Source: Candidatus Binataceae bacterium
Lineage (GTDB): Bacteria > Desulfobacterota > Binatia > Binatales > Binataceae
NCBI GenBank assembly: GCA_030041155.1
Contig: JASHOJ010000194.1
Coordinates: 1 to 63,602, forward strand
Direction: 5' to 3'
Length of the DNA stretch: 63,602 nt
The number at the start of each line of letters is the position of its first letter. Positions within the stretch are counted from its first letter, which is position 1. The notes beneath the pieces are model-generated. The model was not told the origin of the DNA. It saw only the letters and a program-made list of their open reading frames with translations, and searched no databases. Positions 37,796 to 46,255 of this stretch are shown piece by piece. A program made the position numbers and the translations under genes.

Positions 37796-39127
37796 TCAAC
37801 CTATAGCATCCCCCGACGAAGCGGCATCGCGATTTCCTGTGTGCTGATACCGCGCCAGAGAGGCCGCCCATCTGTCGAAGTACGCCCTGCTCAAATCCGA
37901 GAAGGGCAATCCCATCGGCAGGCGCGACCGGCCATAGCGTGAGAACTCCAGATAGTTCCGGATCGTTGCCAGATCGTCCGCCGTGACCAATTGTAGGTCT
38001 TCATTCACAAAATGGACGATGTTTCCTCTCTGCAGAGCGGTTTCAAGCATGCGGTCGCGTTCTGCCTGTTCCTCGGGAAGCGCGAAGATGCTGTACATGA
38101 CGATATTGGCGCTGCGATCCTCAACCAAGTGCCAAAGCGTCGGGCAGTGGAGCATGTCTTCCAGATCGAACAGCTCGTAATCGCAGGACAGGCCCTTTTT
38201 GTTGATATAATCGTACATCATGTAACGCTGCAGATGCACCGGTATCGAGTAGGTCGCCGCCGTATTATTCGCCACGTAAAAGATGTTCTGCTTGCCGTTC
38301 TTGAACTGAACCTCACGCGGCGGCGTCCGGGCCAGCCGCTCCTCTTCCTCTTCGGTATTGGGGATTAGATGAAAATAGCCCGCCGGGATCTTCCGGCCGA
38401 GCAGGTCGCCGTACATCGCCTCGGCGATCCGGAAATCCATGCTGATCCGTGTCTTGCCGGTTGTGTTCGGCATCCCGGAGCCGTGAATATGCTCCTGGCT
38501 GAATAGGCAGCAACTGCCCGGCCCGGCCTTAATCTGATGGGTGTGCTTACCCCAGACTTCGGTCATCTGTTGCATCGTCAGCTTGTGGTCGATGGCGTAT
38601 CTGACCAATTCGCGCGATTTCTTAATCGGGATGATCTGCATCGCACGGGTCTTGTCTTCGTCCGCCGTTACGTCGACAAACGGCAGCCATAGGCTGCGCG
38701 AGGCGACGCCGTGGCCATAGAGCAAACCCGTATGCAGGGGGAAGAATAACTCGGGCGTGGTCGGCAGCATGATCCGCACATTCATGAAGCGCTGCACCGC
38801 GACCGGCTGGCGCAGTTTGCCTTTCGGCACCACCACCTCGCGAACGAAGCGGTTGAGCAGTCGGCGGAACTCGGGCAGGTTCGTATCGGAGCACAGTTGC
38901 TTGGTGATGCGGTAGGTCTCGGACGCCGGCACCACCTCATGAAAATAGCTCAGGTCTTCAACTGGATAGCCCGCCAGTCGGATACGGTCGCGAATCCATT
39001 CATTGAAGGGGAATAGGTCGTTCGGATAGGTGATTATCTGGGCATCCCACTCGTGGGTCAGGCTACGTTCCAGCTCGGAATCGATCTCGTGCGCCTGAAT
39101 TGGTTCCAACGAGACAGTCTCTGACAT
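37796..39127 (-). CDS. HxG-type 2OG-Fe(II) oxygenase-like domain fused to a LIC12192-like domain
   Basis: 443 aa. Residues ~1-255 resemble the 'sporadic carbohydrate cluster 2OG-Fe(II) oxygenase' family: NVRIMLPTTPELFFPLHTG, SLWLPFVDV, AMQIIPIKKS, HIHGSGMP and TRISMDFRI. His132, His215 and Arg227 occupy the iron and 2-oxoglutarate positions, but the Asp of the HxD motif is Gly134. Residues ~280-395 resemble the LIC12192 'sporadic carbohydrate cluster' family (PVHLQRYMMYDYINKKGL, MYSIFALPEEQAERDRM, VHFVNEDLQL). The ATG at 39127 has GGAGGT seven bases upstream; one at 39142 precedes that site. Family matches are from memory of conserved patterns. Probably modifies a sugar of the polymer, or is a non-catalytic relative. 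Confidence 0.75.
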   Translation of the reverse strand: MSETVSLEPIQAHEIDSELERSLTHEWDAQIITYPNDLFPFNEWIRDRIRLAGYPVEDLSYFHEVVPASETYRITKQLCSDTNLPEFRRLLNRFVREVVVPKGKLRQPVAVQRFMNVRIMLPTTPELFFPLHTGLLYGHGVASRSLWLPFVDVTADEDKTRAMQIIPIKKSRELVRYAIDHKLTMQQMTEVWGKHTHQIKAGPGSCCLFSQEHIHGSGMPNTTGKTRISMDFRIAEAMYGDLLGRKIPAGYFHLIPNTEEEEERLARTPPREVQFKNGKQNIFYVANNTAATYSIPVHLQRYMMYDYINKKGLSCDYELFDLEDMLHCPTLWHLVEDRSANIVMYSIFALPEEQAERDRMLETALQRGNIVHFVNEDLQLVTADDLATIRNYLEFSRYGRSRLPMGLPFSDLSRAYFDRWAASLARYQHTGNRDAASSGDAIG

Positions 39128-39439
39128 CCTGAACACCTCCACTGATTACTTCTGTCGGCGAGACCCTCATTGCTAACGGGCGTCGTTCACACTGGCATAT
39201 CTGAGCTTGTTAGATCAAATTACCGCTCAGCTTAGATAGGCTACAGTTAGTTATGTATATGCAGAACACACAAACCTTAGTTTTGTCCGTTGATCAACTA
39301 AGATGCTTTTGATAGCCGTGTTTTGATTGAATTCCGGATCGTACCGAACGGTCAACCGCGGCCGAATCACCCCATTTCTCGGCGGCCACTCTGCCTGGCT
39401 CTGTGTTGAGCTATGCGCAATCAGAGATGAGTTTGTCCG
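39128..39439. other. non-coding divergent promoter region
   Basis: 312 bp between the oxygenase-like fusion (minus) and the initiating sugar transferase (plus). It is AT-richer than the genes around it, especially 39200-39330, and probably carries both promoters. I see no conserved operator, JUMPstart element or coding frame with a ribosome site. Confidence 0.5.
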
Positions 39440-40291
39440 ATGAGGCAGCCGAATTCGAAACTCAGCACTGATTTTCCACCTAAACGGTGCGAGGCATCGG
39501 ACCCTGGCTCGAACGAAAAGCCCTTTGGAATCCAGCACGATCATGCGGTGTACGCGGTCCCGGTGCTGGATGTTGTCGGCCGCTCTGGATGGCTGGCGGA
39601 GGCGCTATATAGGATTTTCGAAATCTTGGTGGCGGCGGTGGGACTAACTCTTACCCTTCCAGTGATGCTGCTGGAGGCGGTGCTGATCCGGTGCGATTCA
39701 CCCGGACTGGTGCTGTTCTTTCATACCCGGCCTGGCCGCTCCCAGATGCAGCGCGGACGCGACCTTAAGGGACGCGTGGACTTGCGCCCCCCGCCCGGCG
39801 GCTATCATCCTGACACGCTATATTATGCGCCGACCTATTTTCGCATGGCAAAGTTTCGCACGATGTACGCGGACGCGCGCAGCCGATTTCCCGAGTTCTA
39901 CGCCTATAACTTTACGGCCGAGAACTTCCATCAGCAGTATGGCACCCATCGTAATGACCCACGCGTGACTCGCGTCGGCGCGATTCTACGGAAGCTCTCG
40001 GTCGACGAATTGCCGAATTTATGGTCGGTCCTGGCCGGCGACATGCGACTGGTCGGACCGCGGCCCGAAGCACCCGAGGTGCTGCGCTATTACACGCCGG
40101 ACGAGATGTACAAGTTCGCCTGCAAGCCAGGCATCACAGGTCTGGCTCAGGTTAATGGGCGCGGCCTACTCAATTGGGGCGAGACTCTGGAGTGGGATTT
40201 GAAATACGTTCGCACCCGTACTGTTCTGCTCGATCTCAAGATCATCCTGCGCACTTTGAAATGCGTCATCACCTCGGGCGGCGCGTTCTGA
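39440..40291 (+). CDS. initiating undecaprenyl-phosphate sugar-1-phosphate transferase
   Basis: 283 aa bacterial sugar transferase (WbaP/PglC type). A membrane helix/hairpin ILVAAVGLTLTLPVMLLEAVLI leads into the catalytic domain with KFRTMYADA, RKLSVDELPNLWSVLAGDMRLVGPRPEAPEVL and KPGITGLAQVNGRG. It links the first sugar phosphate to undecaprenyl phosphate on the inner membrane. It lacks the N-terminal multi-helix domain of WcaJ-like proteins. An insertion rich in Tyr/Pro (PPPGGYHPDTLYYAPTYF) is unusual. The gene is divergent from the fusion protein and closes the locus. Confidence 0.93.
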   Translation: MRQPNSKLSTDFPPKRCEASDPGSNEKPFGIQHDHAVYAVPVLDVVGRSGWLAEALYRIFEILVAAVGLTLTLPVMLLEAVLIRCDSPGLVLFFHTRPGRSQMQRGRDLKGRVDLRPPPGGYHPDTLYYAPTYFRMAKFRTMYADARSRFPEFYAYNFTAENFHQQYGTHRNDPRVTRVGAILRKLSVDELPNLWSVLAGDMRLVGPRPEAPEVLRYYTPDEMYKFACKPGITGLAQVNGRGLLNWGETLEWDLKYVRTRTVLLDLKIILRTLKCVITSGGAF

Positions 40292-40392
40292 TAGAGCAGG
40301 TTCTGGGGCTTTTCGTCGCGGCCCTTCTCAATAGAACCAGACTGGAGAGATGATCAGCTTCGAGCCGCCGCTGCGCTCGGTGCGTGATCAGG

Positions 40393-41280
40393 TCACGGCT
40401 CGAGATTGTGAGCGAGTTCGAGATCCGGGATCAATGCACTCCCAACCGGAAGCCAGCCCAGTCTCTCGCGTGTAAGCGTGCTTGAAGCCGGCACGTCACG
40501 ACCTGCCGCGAATAGTCCCAGCCATCCAAAATGGCCGGCCGCTTCTTCGGGCGACTTCGCAACTACCGGCAAGTTAAGCCGTCGCCCGATTACCTCGGCG
40601 ATATCTCGAAGCCGCACGCCCTCCTCCGCAACGGCATGATAGCGGGCTCCCGCGGAGCCCTTCTCCAGTGCGAGAGCATACAGATGCGCCGCATCGCTCA
40701 GATGCACCGCCGGCCAGCGATTGGTGCCATCGCCGACAAATGCCGAGACGCCTTTTTCGCGCGCGATGTCGACCAGCAGTGTAATCAGCCCCTGCTTATA
40801 CAAATCGTGAACCTGCGGAAGACGTACTATCGACACGCAAACACCGCGCGCGACCAGTGCGGCGGCCGTCTCTTCGGACGCTCCGCGCGGAATTAAGCTG
40901 GAGGGCGGATCTTCTTCAGTCGCCAGACGCCCGGGCGCGACAACCCCGGTTCCCGAACTGACGATCAGGCGACGACCGGAGCCAATGAGCGCGGAGCCGA
41001 GCGCCTCGATCGCGCGCCGGTCTATCTCGCAATTCGCATCATACTTCGAGAAGTCGTGGATGAAAGCCAGGTGGATCACGCCGTCGGAATCGGCCGCCCC
41101 GCGGCGCAGACTTTCGAGATCTTCAAGATCGCCCCGATGCACTCCGACGCCCGCGGCGGAAAGCGCCTTGGCGCTCGCGTCCGAGCGAGCAAGACCGATC
41201 ACCTGATGGCCCGCGCCAATCAATTCCTGAACGACCGCCGAACCGATAAACCCCGATGCACCGGTAACAAAAACCCGCAT
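40393..41280 (-). CDS. NAD(P)-dependent SDR/epimerase-like oxidoreductase
   Basis: 295 aa atypical extended [35 protein letters not shown] is the nucleotide-binding site, followed by [12 protein letters not shown] and HLAFIHDF. The catalytic YxxxK is not visible in its usual place ([11 protein letters not shown]), so it may work differently or be a redox sensor-like SDR. It is divergent from a TetR gene with three palindromes between, a common setting for xenobiotic-induced reductases. It is not part of the polysaccharide operon. Confidence 0.82.
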   Translation of the reverse strand: MRVFVTGASGFIGSAVVQELIGAGHQVIGLARSDASAKALSAAGVGVHRGDLEDLESLRRGAADSDGVIHLAFIHDFSKYDANCEIDRRAIEALGSALIGSGRRLIVSSGTGVVAPGRLATEEDPPSSLIPRGASEETAAALVARGVCVSIVRLPQVHDLYKQGLITLLVDIAREKGVSAFVGDGTNRWPAVHLSDAAHLYALALEKGSAGARYHAVAEEGVRLRDIAEVIGRRLNLPVVAKSPEEAAGHFGWLGLFAAGRDVPASSTLTRERLGWLPVGSALIPDLELAHNLEP

Positions 41281-41464
41281 AATTGCTTCTCCTTTGCTTC
41301 ACTTGATCACTCAGGGCCGAGCGCGACAGCGCGTGCGAGAGGTCGAACCGATAAAGGCTGTGGCGCGGATGGCGAAACCCAAATCCTGATTTTGCGCCTT
41401 CTTTCATGCCTTCGCGAATCGACCGGCTTCGCGGATTGGCTTCCTGGCGCGACCCGTGTAAATT

Positions 41465-41541
41465 CGGAGGAGTCCTCCGTTTCATCCGCTAATATACGGA
41501 GTGGTCCTCCGCTTTGCAAATGGAAACGGAGGAATGCTCCG
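41465..41541. promoter_or_regulatory. three spaced 15-bp palindromes, probable TetR operators
   Basis: CGGAGGAGTCCTCCG (41465-41479), CGGAGTGGTCCTCCG (41497-41511) and CGGAGGAATGCTCCG (41527-41541) share the form CGGAG-N5-CTCCG. Centres are 32 and 30 bp apart, about three helical turns, so bound dimers would face the same side of the DNA. The array lies in the divergent SDR/tetR junction, 57 bp ahead of the TetR start. Confidence 0.75.
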
Positions 41542-41597
41542 GTTTGGGGACGGCGAGCGTCAGCGGAGACAAAAACCAGCGGGACAAAAAAAATCGA

Positions 41598-42314
41598 ATG
41601 CCAGCGCAATCGATCGAAACCGTGCGCAAGCTGCGCGCCGACGCGGCGCGCAATCGCGAGCGCGTGCTAAAGGCCGCCACTGCGATCTTCAGCGCGGGCG
41701 GCGCGGATGCGAGCCTCGAGGCCGTGGCGCGGCGCGCCAGAGTCGGAATTGGGACGCTCTATCGTCATTTTCCCACCCGGGAAGATTTGTTCGAAGCGGT
41801 CTATCGGCACGAAGTGCAGCATCTCTGCGAACTTGCGGACCGATTGAACGATGAGGCCGCGCCGCTCGAGGCGCTGCGGCTATGGATGCGCTCTGGGGTT
41901 GAATTCATCGCCACCAAAAAGGGGATGGTTGAGGCGCTGGCGCTCGCCGTCGCCGGATCCACCGAACTCCACGCGCGTTCATCCGAACAATTGTCGACAG
42001 CGGCAGGCCTCCTGATGGCGCGGGCCGTCGCCGCGGGCGAGATACGCTCCGACACCAGCGCCGAAACCCTGGTCCGCGCCTTGGTAGGGATGTGCTACAT
42101 GCAAAATCAGCCCGGATGGCAGGAAAACGTGCTGCGGATGGTGGACATCATAGTTGATGGTCTTCGGCTCCCGGCCAAAGGCAGCAGGGTAACTCGCCAT
42201 AAGCGCTTGCCCACACGCCGCCGCGCTCAGCCCAGTGAAGAAGCCATCCCGAGATTTCATGCGCCGAGCCGGCGTCAGTCGAGAAAACGCGGGAACAGGC
42301 TAGAGGTAGAGTAA
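41598..42314 (+). CDS. TetR-family transcriptional regulator
   Basis: 238 aa from the ATG at 41598; an earlier in-frame start at 41514 would cover the operators. The DNA-binding domain is RERVLKAATAIFSAGGADASLEAVARRARVGIGTLYRHFPTREDLFEAVY. A C-terminal helical domain of the TetR_C type follows, then a basic tail (KRLPTRRRAQPSEEAIPR). It probably represses itself and the divergent SDR gene through the three palindromes. Its 3' end overlaps by 15 bp the convergent 3' end of the next gene. Confidence 0.9.
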   Translation: MPAQSIETVRKLRADAARNRERVLKAATAIFSAGGADASLEAVARRARVGIGTLYRHFPTREDLFEAVYRHEVQHLCELADRLNDEAAPLEALRLWMRSGVEFIATKKGMVEALALAVAGSTELHARSSEQLSTAAGLLMARAVAAGEIRSDTSAETLVRALVGMCYMQNQPGWQENVLRMVDIIVDGLRLPAKGSRVTRHKRLPTRRRAQPSEEAIPRFHAPSRRQSRKRGNRLEVE

Positions 42315-43256
42315 GACTACATCGGTTGCGACCCACAGCAACAACGTCAGCAAGAGCGGCTTGTCGCGAATCAGAAGACGCGCGGGATCGCCGCCTTCGT
42401 CGCGTGCGTCGACGAGGAATAGGTAGCGGAGAATACCGAATGCGACAAAGGGTACCGTCAAATACAGATACCGGGTTCCGAGTTTGGCTTCGACTTCCAC
42501 CGATACGGTGTAAATCATGTAGCTGACGATCGTCGCTCCCGCGACGATCGAGAGCATTTGATCGAGCAGGCGGATGCTGTACTGCTCCAGCACGTCGCGA
42601 TGCGCCTTTGCGTAGCAGCCCATCGCCGCCAGTTCGTGCCGGCGTTTGCCGAGTACTAGCAGCATTGCAAGCACGAAGGTGATGAAGACGAGCCACGGCG
42701 AGACTTCCACCTCAATCGCGACTCCGCCCGCGAATGCGCGCAACACGAAACCAATCGCTACCGCGATAATGTCGAGCACCACGTGCTGCTTCGCCCACAG
42801 TGAATATCCGAACTGCATAGCGACGTAGAGCGCCGCGATGGCGACAAAGCTGAGCCCAAGCGCGATGCTCAAAAGCGCCGCAATCGCGACGACCGCGATT
42901 GCGAAGCAAAGCGCTTGTGCGATCGAAAGGTCGCCGCATGCCAGCGGCCGATCGCGCTTTTCCGGACTCAGGCGATCAGCTTCTCGATCGCAAATGTCGT
43001 TGAGTACATATGCGAAGCTCGACAAAGCGCAGAATGCCGCCAGCGCGACCGCCGCCAGAAACTCGCGGCGCGGATTGAAGAGCTCGTGGCTGAAGATCAG
43101 CGGCGCGAGGACTAATCCGTTTTTGATCCACTGCCATGGACGCGCGAGCACGAGGAGTGAGAGGAGCGTGCCCTGTTTCACCGCACGTCCCTCCGCTGTC
43201 GGATAGACAGTGGGAGAACTCGCTGGCGTAGCAGTCGCTGGCAATTGCGGCGCCAT
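42300..43256 (-). CDS. UbiA-family prenyltransferase, DPPR synthase-like
   Basis: 318 aa membrane protein with about eight to nine helices. ARPWQWIKNGLVLAPLIF starts the domain. NDICDREAD (86-94) is the first Asp-rich motif, followed by RDRPLACGDL, YSLWAKQHVVLDIIAVAIGFVLRAFAGGVAIEVEVSPWL and LGKRRHELA. These are the signatures of decaprenyl-phosphate phosphoribosyltransferase, which moves 5-phosphoribose from PRPP to a polyprenyl phosphate. The ATG at 43256 sits 6 bp after the GT-C-like gene, so the two are co-transcribed. Confidence 0.87.
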   Translation of the reverse strand: MAPQLPATATPASSPTVYPTAEGRAVKQGTLLSLLVLARPWQWIKNGLVLAPLIFSHELFNPRREFLAAVALAAFCALSSFAYVLNDICDREADRLSPEKRDRPLACGDLSIAQALCFAIAVVAIAALLSIALGLSFVAIAALYVAMQFGYSLWAKQHVVLDIIAVAIGFVLRAFAGGVAIEVEVSPWLVFITFVLAMLLVLGKRRHELAAMGCYAKAHRDVLEQYSIRLLDQMLSIVAGATIVSYMIYTVSVEVEAKLGTRYLYLTVPFVAFGILRYLFLVDARDEGGDPARLLIRDKPLLLTLLLWVATDVVLLYL

Positions 43257-43261
43257 TTCAC

Positions 43262-45082
43262 TCAATAAATCCCGCGCCCGGCGGAGATCCGCTCCGTTTG
43301 ACCGATAGCCGGTGGAGTCCAGGGAACGTACACGCCGTCGCGCCATCTAATCCAACGCAACGAAGGATCTTCGAGCGGCACCGGGAACTCGTACCGTACC
43401 TGCTCGGGGTCGCCGTGCGCATCCAGCGACTCGACGACGACCGTCATACCCGGCAAGGTGACGCGCTGACCGGCGGAAAAGGGATCTTTTGGGCTGCGCA
43501 AAAAACGGCTGAATGCGTTCGGAAAAAATCCATCGAGAAAACGCACGTTCAGCGAGCGAGGCCCGACCCGCGTAACCTCCAGCGCACCTCCCGAGGAGAG
43601 CGCGCGCATGTGCCGCGGCATCGGCAGATTGTCCAGCCGCCTCACTGCCCAGATCGCGGTGACGAGATAGATATGCTCGGGCGGATTAATCAGCACCAGA
43701 TCCTGAGATGCAACCCGCGGATCGCTTGGAACACTTGCCAATCCGCGCATCATCCTGGAGCTGACCTTTGCCTGGAAATCGATCCGCGCAATTCCGAGGA
43801 ACGGAGCTGCAATCACGTGAACAAGAAGCAGGACCAGAGTTGCGGTCCATGCAAATCCATTCCAGACCCGCAGTAGCGACACGGAGGAAGCGCGACTGAA
43901 AACGAACTGCGTCATCTGGGCAAGCAGCGCCATCGAGCCGAGGCCGACGAAACCCAGCAAGCGATTCTCCGGACCGACGGCGGTAATCGGCACGAGTGAA
44001 AGCAGCGCGCCGAGCGCCCAGAACCGCGCCACTCGATTGCGCAGGACCAGCGGAACAAAAAGCAGCACCAGCAACGCCGCGATTGCGAAGCTGAAGATGC
44101 TCATATGCAAAGCCGCCGATGTCCCCGGCGCGTAGGCCATGCCCAGCTCCGCTGGAATCGGCGTCCATTGTCCCATCAGCAGGAATGCTGCCCGCTTGCA
44201 AAATGAACCGGCGAAGCCAAGCGGATTGTGAAGCGGATCCAGATAAAAGCCCGATCCCTGCGAACCGAAATTGCCAAGCTTGTAGATCAATGCCCATGCG
44301 CCCAGCACCACGCCGTGAGGAACGAGCCGCATGAGCCTTTTCCAGATGGCGTCGCGATCCACCGTCAGCGCGTAGGAAAACAGATACGCCGCGGTCGCAA
44401 GCCCCATCTCGTCCGCTGATAGCGACAGCGCCAGCATCAAGACGCTAAGCCAGAGAACCCACCGCTGCCCTTGCTTTCGCCATCGAACGAACGCGAGCAC
44501 GGAGAGGAAGCCAAAGCAGCAAGCGATCAGGGCGTCGCGGTTGGCGATATATGCCGCCGGCACGGCATGCGCGCCGTCGAGCGCGTACATCAGAGCCGCA
44601 AGACCTGCTATCCAGGTCGCTCCCATCACTTCGCGATAAAGAAATGCCGCCGCCAAGACGGCCGCTGCGAGCCAGAGCAGGCTGTGCAGGTGCATCAGCG
44701 CGGGATGATTCGGCCACAGCCGATAATCGAGCATCATCGTGAGCGTGCTCGCGTAGCGCAGAAACGCCTGATGCATCTCCGGCGAGCCCCACCACGGCAT
44801 CGTGCCGTAATCCATTTGGGCCAGGTTGTGCGCGCGATCGATGTACTGGACGAAGACCTGAATCGGTTTCGAATCGCCGTAGCCGAGCATCGTGACGCGC
44901 TGAAACCAGTCATCGAATTGCCAGCCGCCGCTTAGCGCCGGCAACATCCCGATTACCGCGATGATAGCGGCTGCAATCGGCAACCGGCGGCTTGCGAGCG
45001 CCGTCCTGACGCCAGCTACCGCGCGCCGCGTCACAGATGTTGCGCGCTCTTCCTCCCGCTGTGCGCGATCGGGGTTAATCAT
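43262..45082 (-). CDS. GT-C-like multi-pass membrane glycosyltransferase
   Basis: 606 aa with about ten or more hydrophobic helices. The first outside loop holds GGWQFDDWFQR with Asp57-Asp58, the acidic site typical of GT-C enzymes that use polyprenyl-phosphate sugars. The C-terminal about 150 residues look soluble and periplasmic. It is encoded with a DPPR-synthase-like enzyme and may transfer the pentose that the partner makes available. No acceptor can be named. Confidence 0.75.
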   Translation of the reverse strand: MINPDRAQREEERATSVTRRAVAGVRTALASRRLPIAAAIIAVIGMLPALSGGWQFDDWFQRVTMLGYGDSKPIQVFVQYIDRAHNLAQMDYGTMPWWGSPEMHQAFLRYASTLTMMLDYRLWPNHPALMHLHSLLWLAAAVLAAAFLYREVMGATWIAGLAALMYALDGAHAVPAAYIANRDALIACCFGFLSVLAFVRWRKQGQRWVLWLSVLMLALSLSADEMGLATAAYLFSYALTVDRDAIWKRLMRLVPHGVVLGAWALIYKLGNFGSQGSGFYLDPLHNPLGFAGSFCKRAAFLLMGQWTPIPAELGMAYAPGTSAALHMSIFSFAIAALLVLLFVPLVLRNRVARFWALGALLSLVPITAVGPENRLLGFVGLGSMALLAQMTQFVFSRASSVSLLRVWNGFAWTATLVLLLVHVIAAPFLGIARIDFQAKVSSRMMRGLASVPSDPRVASQDLVLINPPEHIYLVTAIWAVRRLDNLPMPRHMRALSSGGALEVTRVGPRSLNVRFLDGFFPNAFSRFLRSPKDPFSAGQRVTLPGMTVVVESLDAHGDPEQVRYEFPVPLEDPSLRWIRWRDGVYVPWTPPAIGQTERISAGRGIY

Positions 45083-45086
45083 TGCT

Positions 45087-45112
45087 TTAGTTTAATAAAT
45101 TATTTAAGCTAA
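45087..45112. promoter_or_regulatory. 26-bp AT-rich palindrome, probable TetR operator
   Basis: TTAG-N-TTAA-N2-AATT-N2-TTAA-N-CTAA is symmetric at 20 of 26 positions. It lies four bases upstream of the GT-C-like start (45082, minus) and in the divergent junction with the TetR gene at 45226. Binding by that TetR is inferred. Confidence 0.55.
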
Positions 45113-45225
45113 CTAAGTCAATGCAGTGGGTTTGCTGCGCCGTCTCGGCGGGCATTTCATTGCCGGGCTTGGCATGTAATTGATCGGCATCGGTGGATCG
45201 GGATGTCATGAATGGATCGGAATAG

Positions 45226-45900
45226 ATGGGCTTGCGCGAGGAGAAAAAGGCCGAGCAGCGCCGAGCGATTCTGGATGCCGCGGCCGCGCTGTTTCGAAAA
45301 CGGGGCTATGAAGAGACCCACATCCGCGACATAGCCGAGCGGTTGCGCATCAGCGAAGTCACTTTCTTCAACTACTTTCCCACCAAGGATGCGCTGATAA
45401 TCGCGTTCGCGGCGGAGATGCTTGAATTCTCAATCGCGTCCGTGAAACGCGAGATCGAACGCCACGATTGCAGCGTGCCCGACCGTATTCGCGGCCTGAT
45501 GCGCCAGTGGGCGACATCGTGGGACGCGGACCCCGAGTTTCAGGGTCTGGTGGCAAAGCAGTCGAGGTTGTTAACCGATGTGAAAGGCGTCCTGCGCGAC
45601 AGATCTCTTGAGCTCTACGAGCAGTACGAGCGGCTATTCGCCGAAGGCCAGAAGCGCGGCGAAATTCGCGCCGATTATAAGGCGCTTCATCTCGCGGAAA
45701 TGATGGAGGGGATGCTCACGCTTATCGCCGGCAACTGGGTCAGCGGATGGTGGGAGAACCGGCACGATTCTCTCGAAGAGCGTTTCATGAACGCGATGAC
45801 GATCCTTCTCGAAGGATGCGCCTCGCCGCATGCGGCGAAATCGCGAGTCTCCCGCCGCCCTGCGCGCAAACGGGCCGCCCTTCGAGCGCGCCACAAATGA
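45226..45900 (+). CDS. TetR-family transcriptional regulator
   Basis: 224 aa. The HTH domain is RRAILDAAAALFRKRGYEETHIRDIAERLRISEVTFFNYFPTKDALI. The ligand domain includes MEGMLTLIAGNWVSGWWE, and the tail is strongly basic (SRVSRRPARKRAALRARHK). It is divergent from the GT-C/DPPR pair and probably represses it through the palindrome at 45087-45112. The ligand is unknown. Confidence 0.9.
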   Translation: MGLREEKKAEQRRAILDAAAALFRKRGYEETHIRDIAERLRISEVTFFNYFPTKDALIIAFAAEMLEFSIASVKREIERHDCSVPDRIRGLMRQWATSWDADPEFQGLVAKQSRLLTDVKGVLRDRSLELYEQYERLFAEGQKRGEIRADYKALHLAEMMEGMLTLIAGNWVSGWWENRHDSLEERFMNAMTILLEGCASPHAAKSRVSRRPARKRAALRARHK

Positions 45901-46044
45901 GAGTTTCTGAGCCGCCAGCGCTCCCGTAAGACTACGCGGCCAAGCTCCCCGCTGGCCGTGGCTCGGGCAGGACAAGCGCTCACAATCCTCACGCTAGAGG
46001 CCGTGATTGCCGGATACGACTGCGTTGGCGCTTAGGCGATCGCG

Positions 46045-46212
46045 TTATTCGCGGGTGCTGTCACGATTCGGAGCGCGCGACGCGCGGCACTTCTCATGCC
46101 CGCAGTGGCAATCGGTGGCGCCTTCGTCGCGGGTGTCGGATTGGCACTCGTTCGAGCAGTAACGGGTTCCGGGCGAGACTTCGCAACTACAATTTCGATG
46201 CTGGCACTTCAT
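46045..46212 (-). CDS. bacterial metallothionein (55 aa)
   Basis: Read on the minus strand, the ATG at 46212 (GAGGT six bases upstream) opens a 55-codon frame with eight Cys and three His: MKCQHRNCSCEV, RYCSNEC and CHCGHEKC. Cysteines are at 3, 8, 10, 19, 23, 35, 37 and 42. This is the SmtA/BmtA pattern of C-x-C, Y-C-x3-C and C-x-C-G-H-x2-C, which binds Zn or Cd in a small cluster. The C-terminal 13 residues are basic and free of Cys. It lies 43 bp from the 3' end of ku on the same strand. Confidence 0.85.
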   Translation of the reverse strand: MKCQHRNCSCEVSPGTRYCSNECQSDTRDEGATDCHCGHEKCRASRAPNRDSTRE

Positions 46213-46255
46213 CGGACGACCTCATGAAAACAGCCGCCGAGCGCGTCGCGCGATT

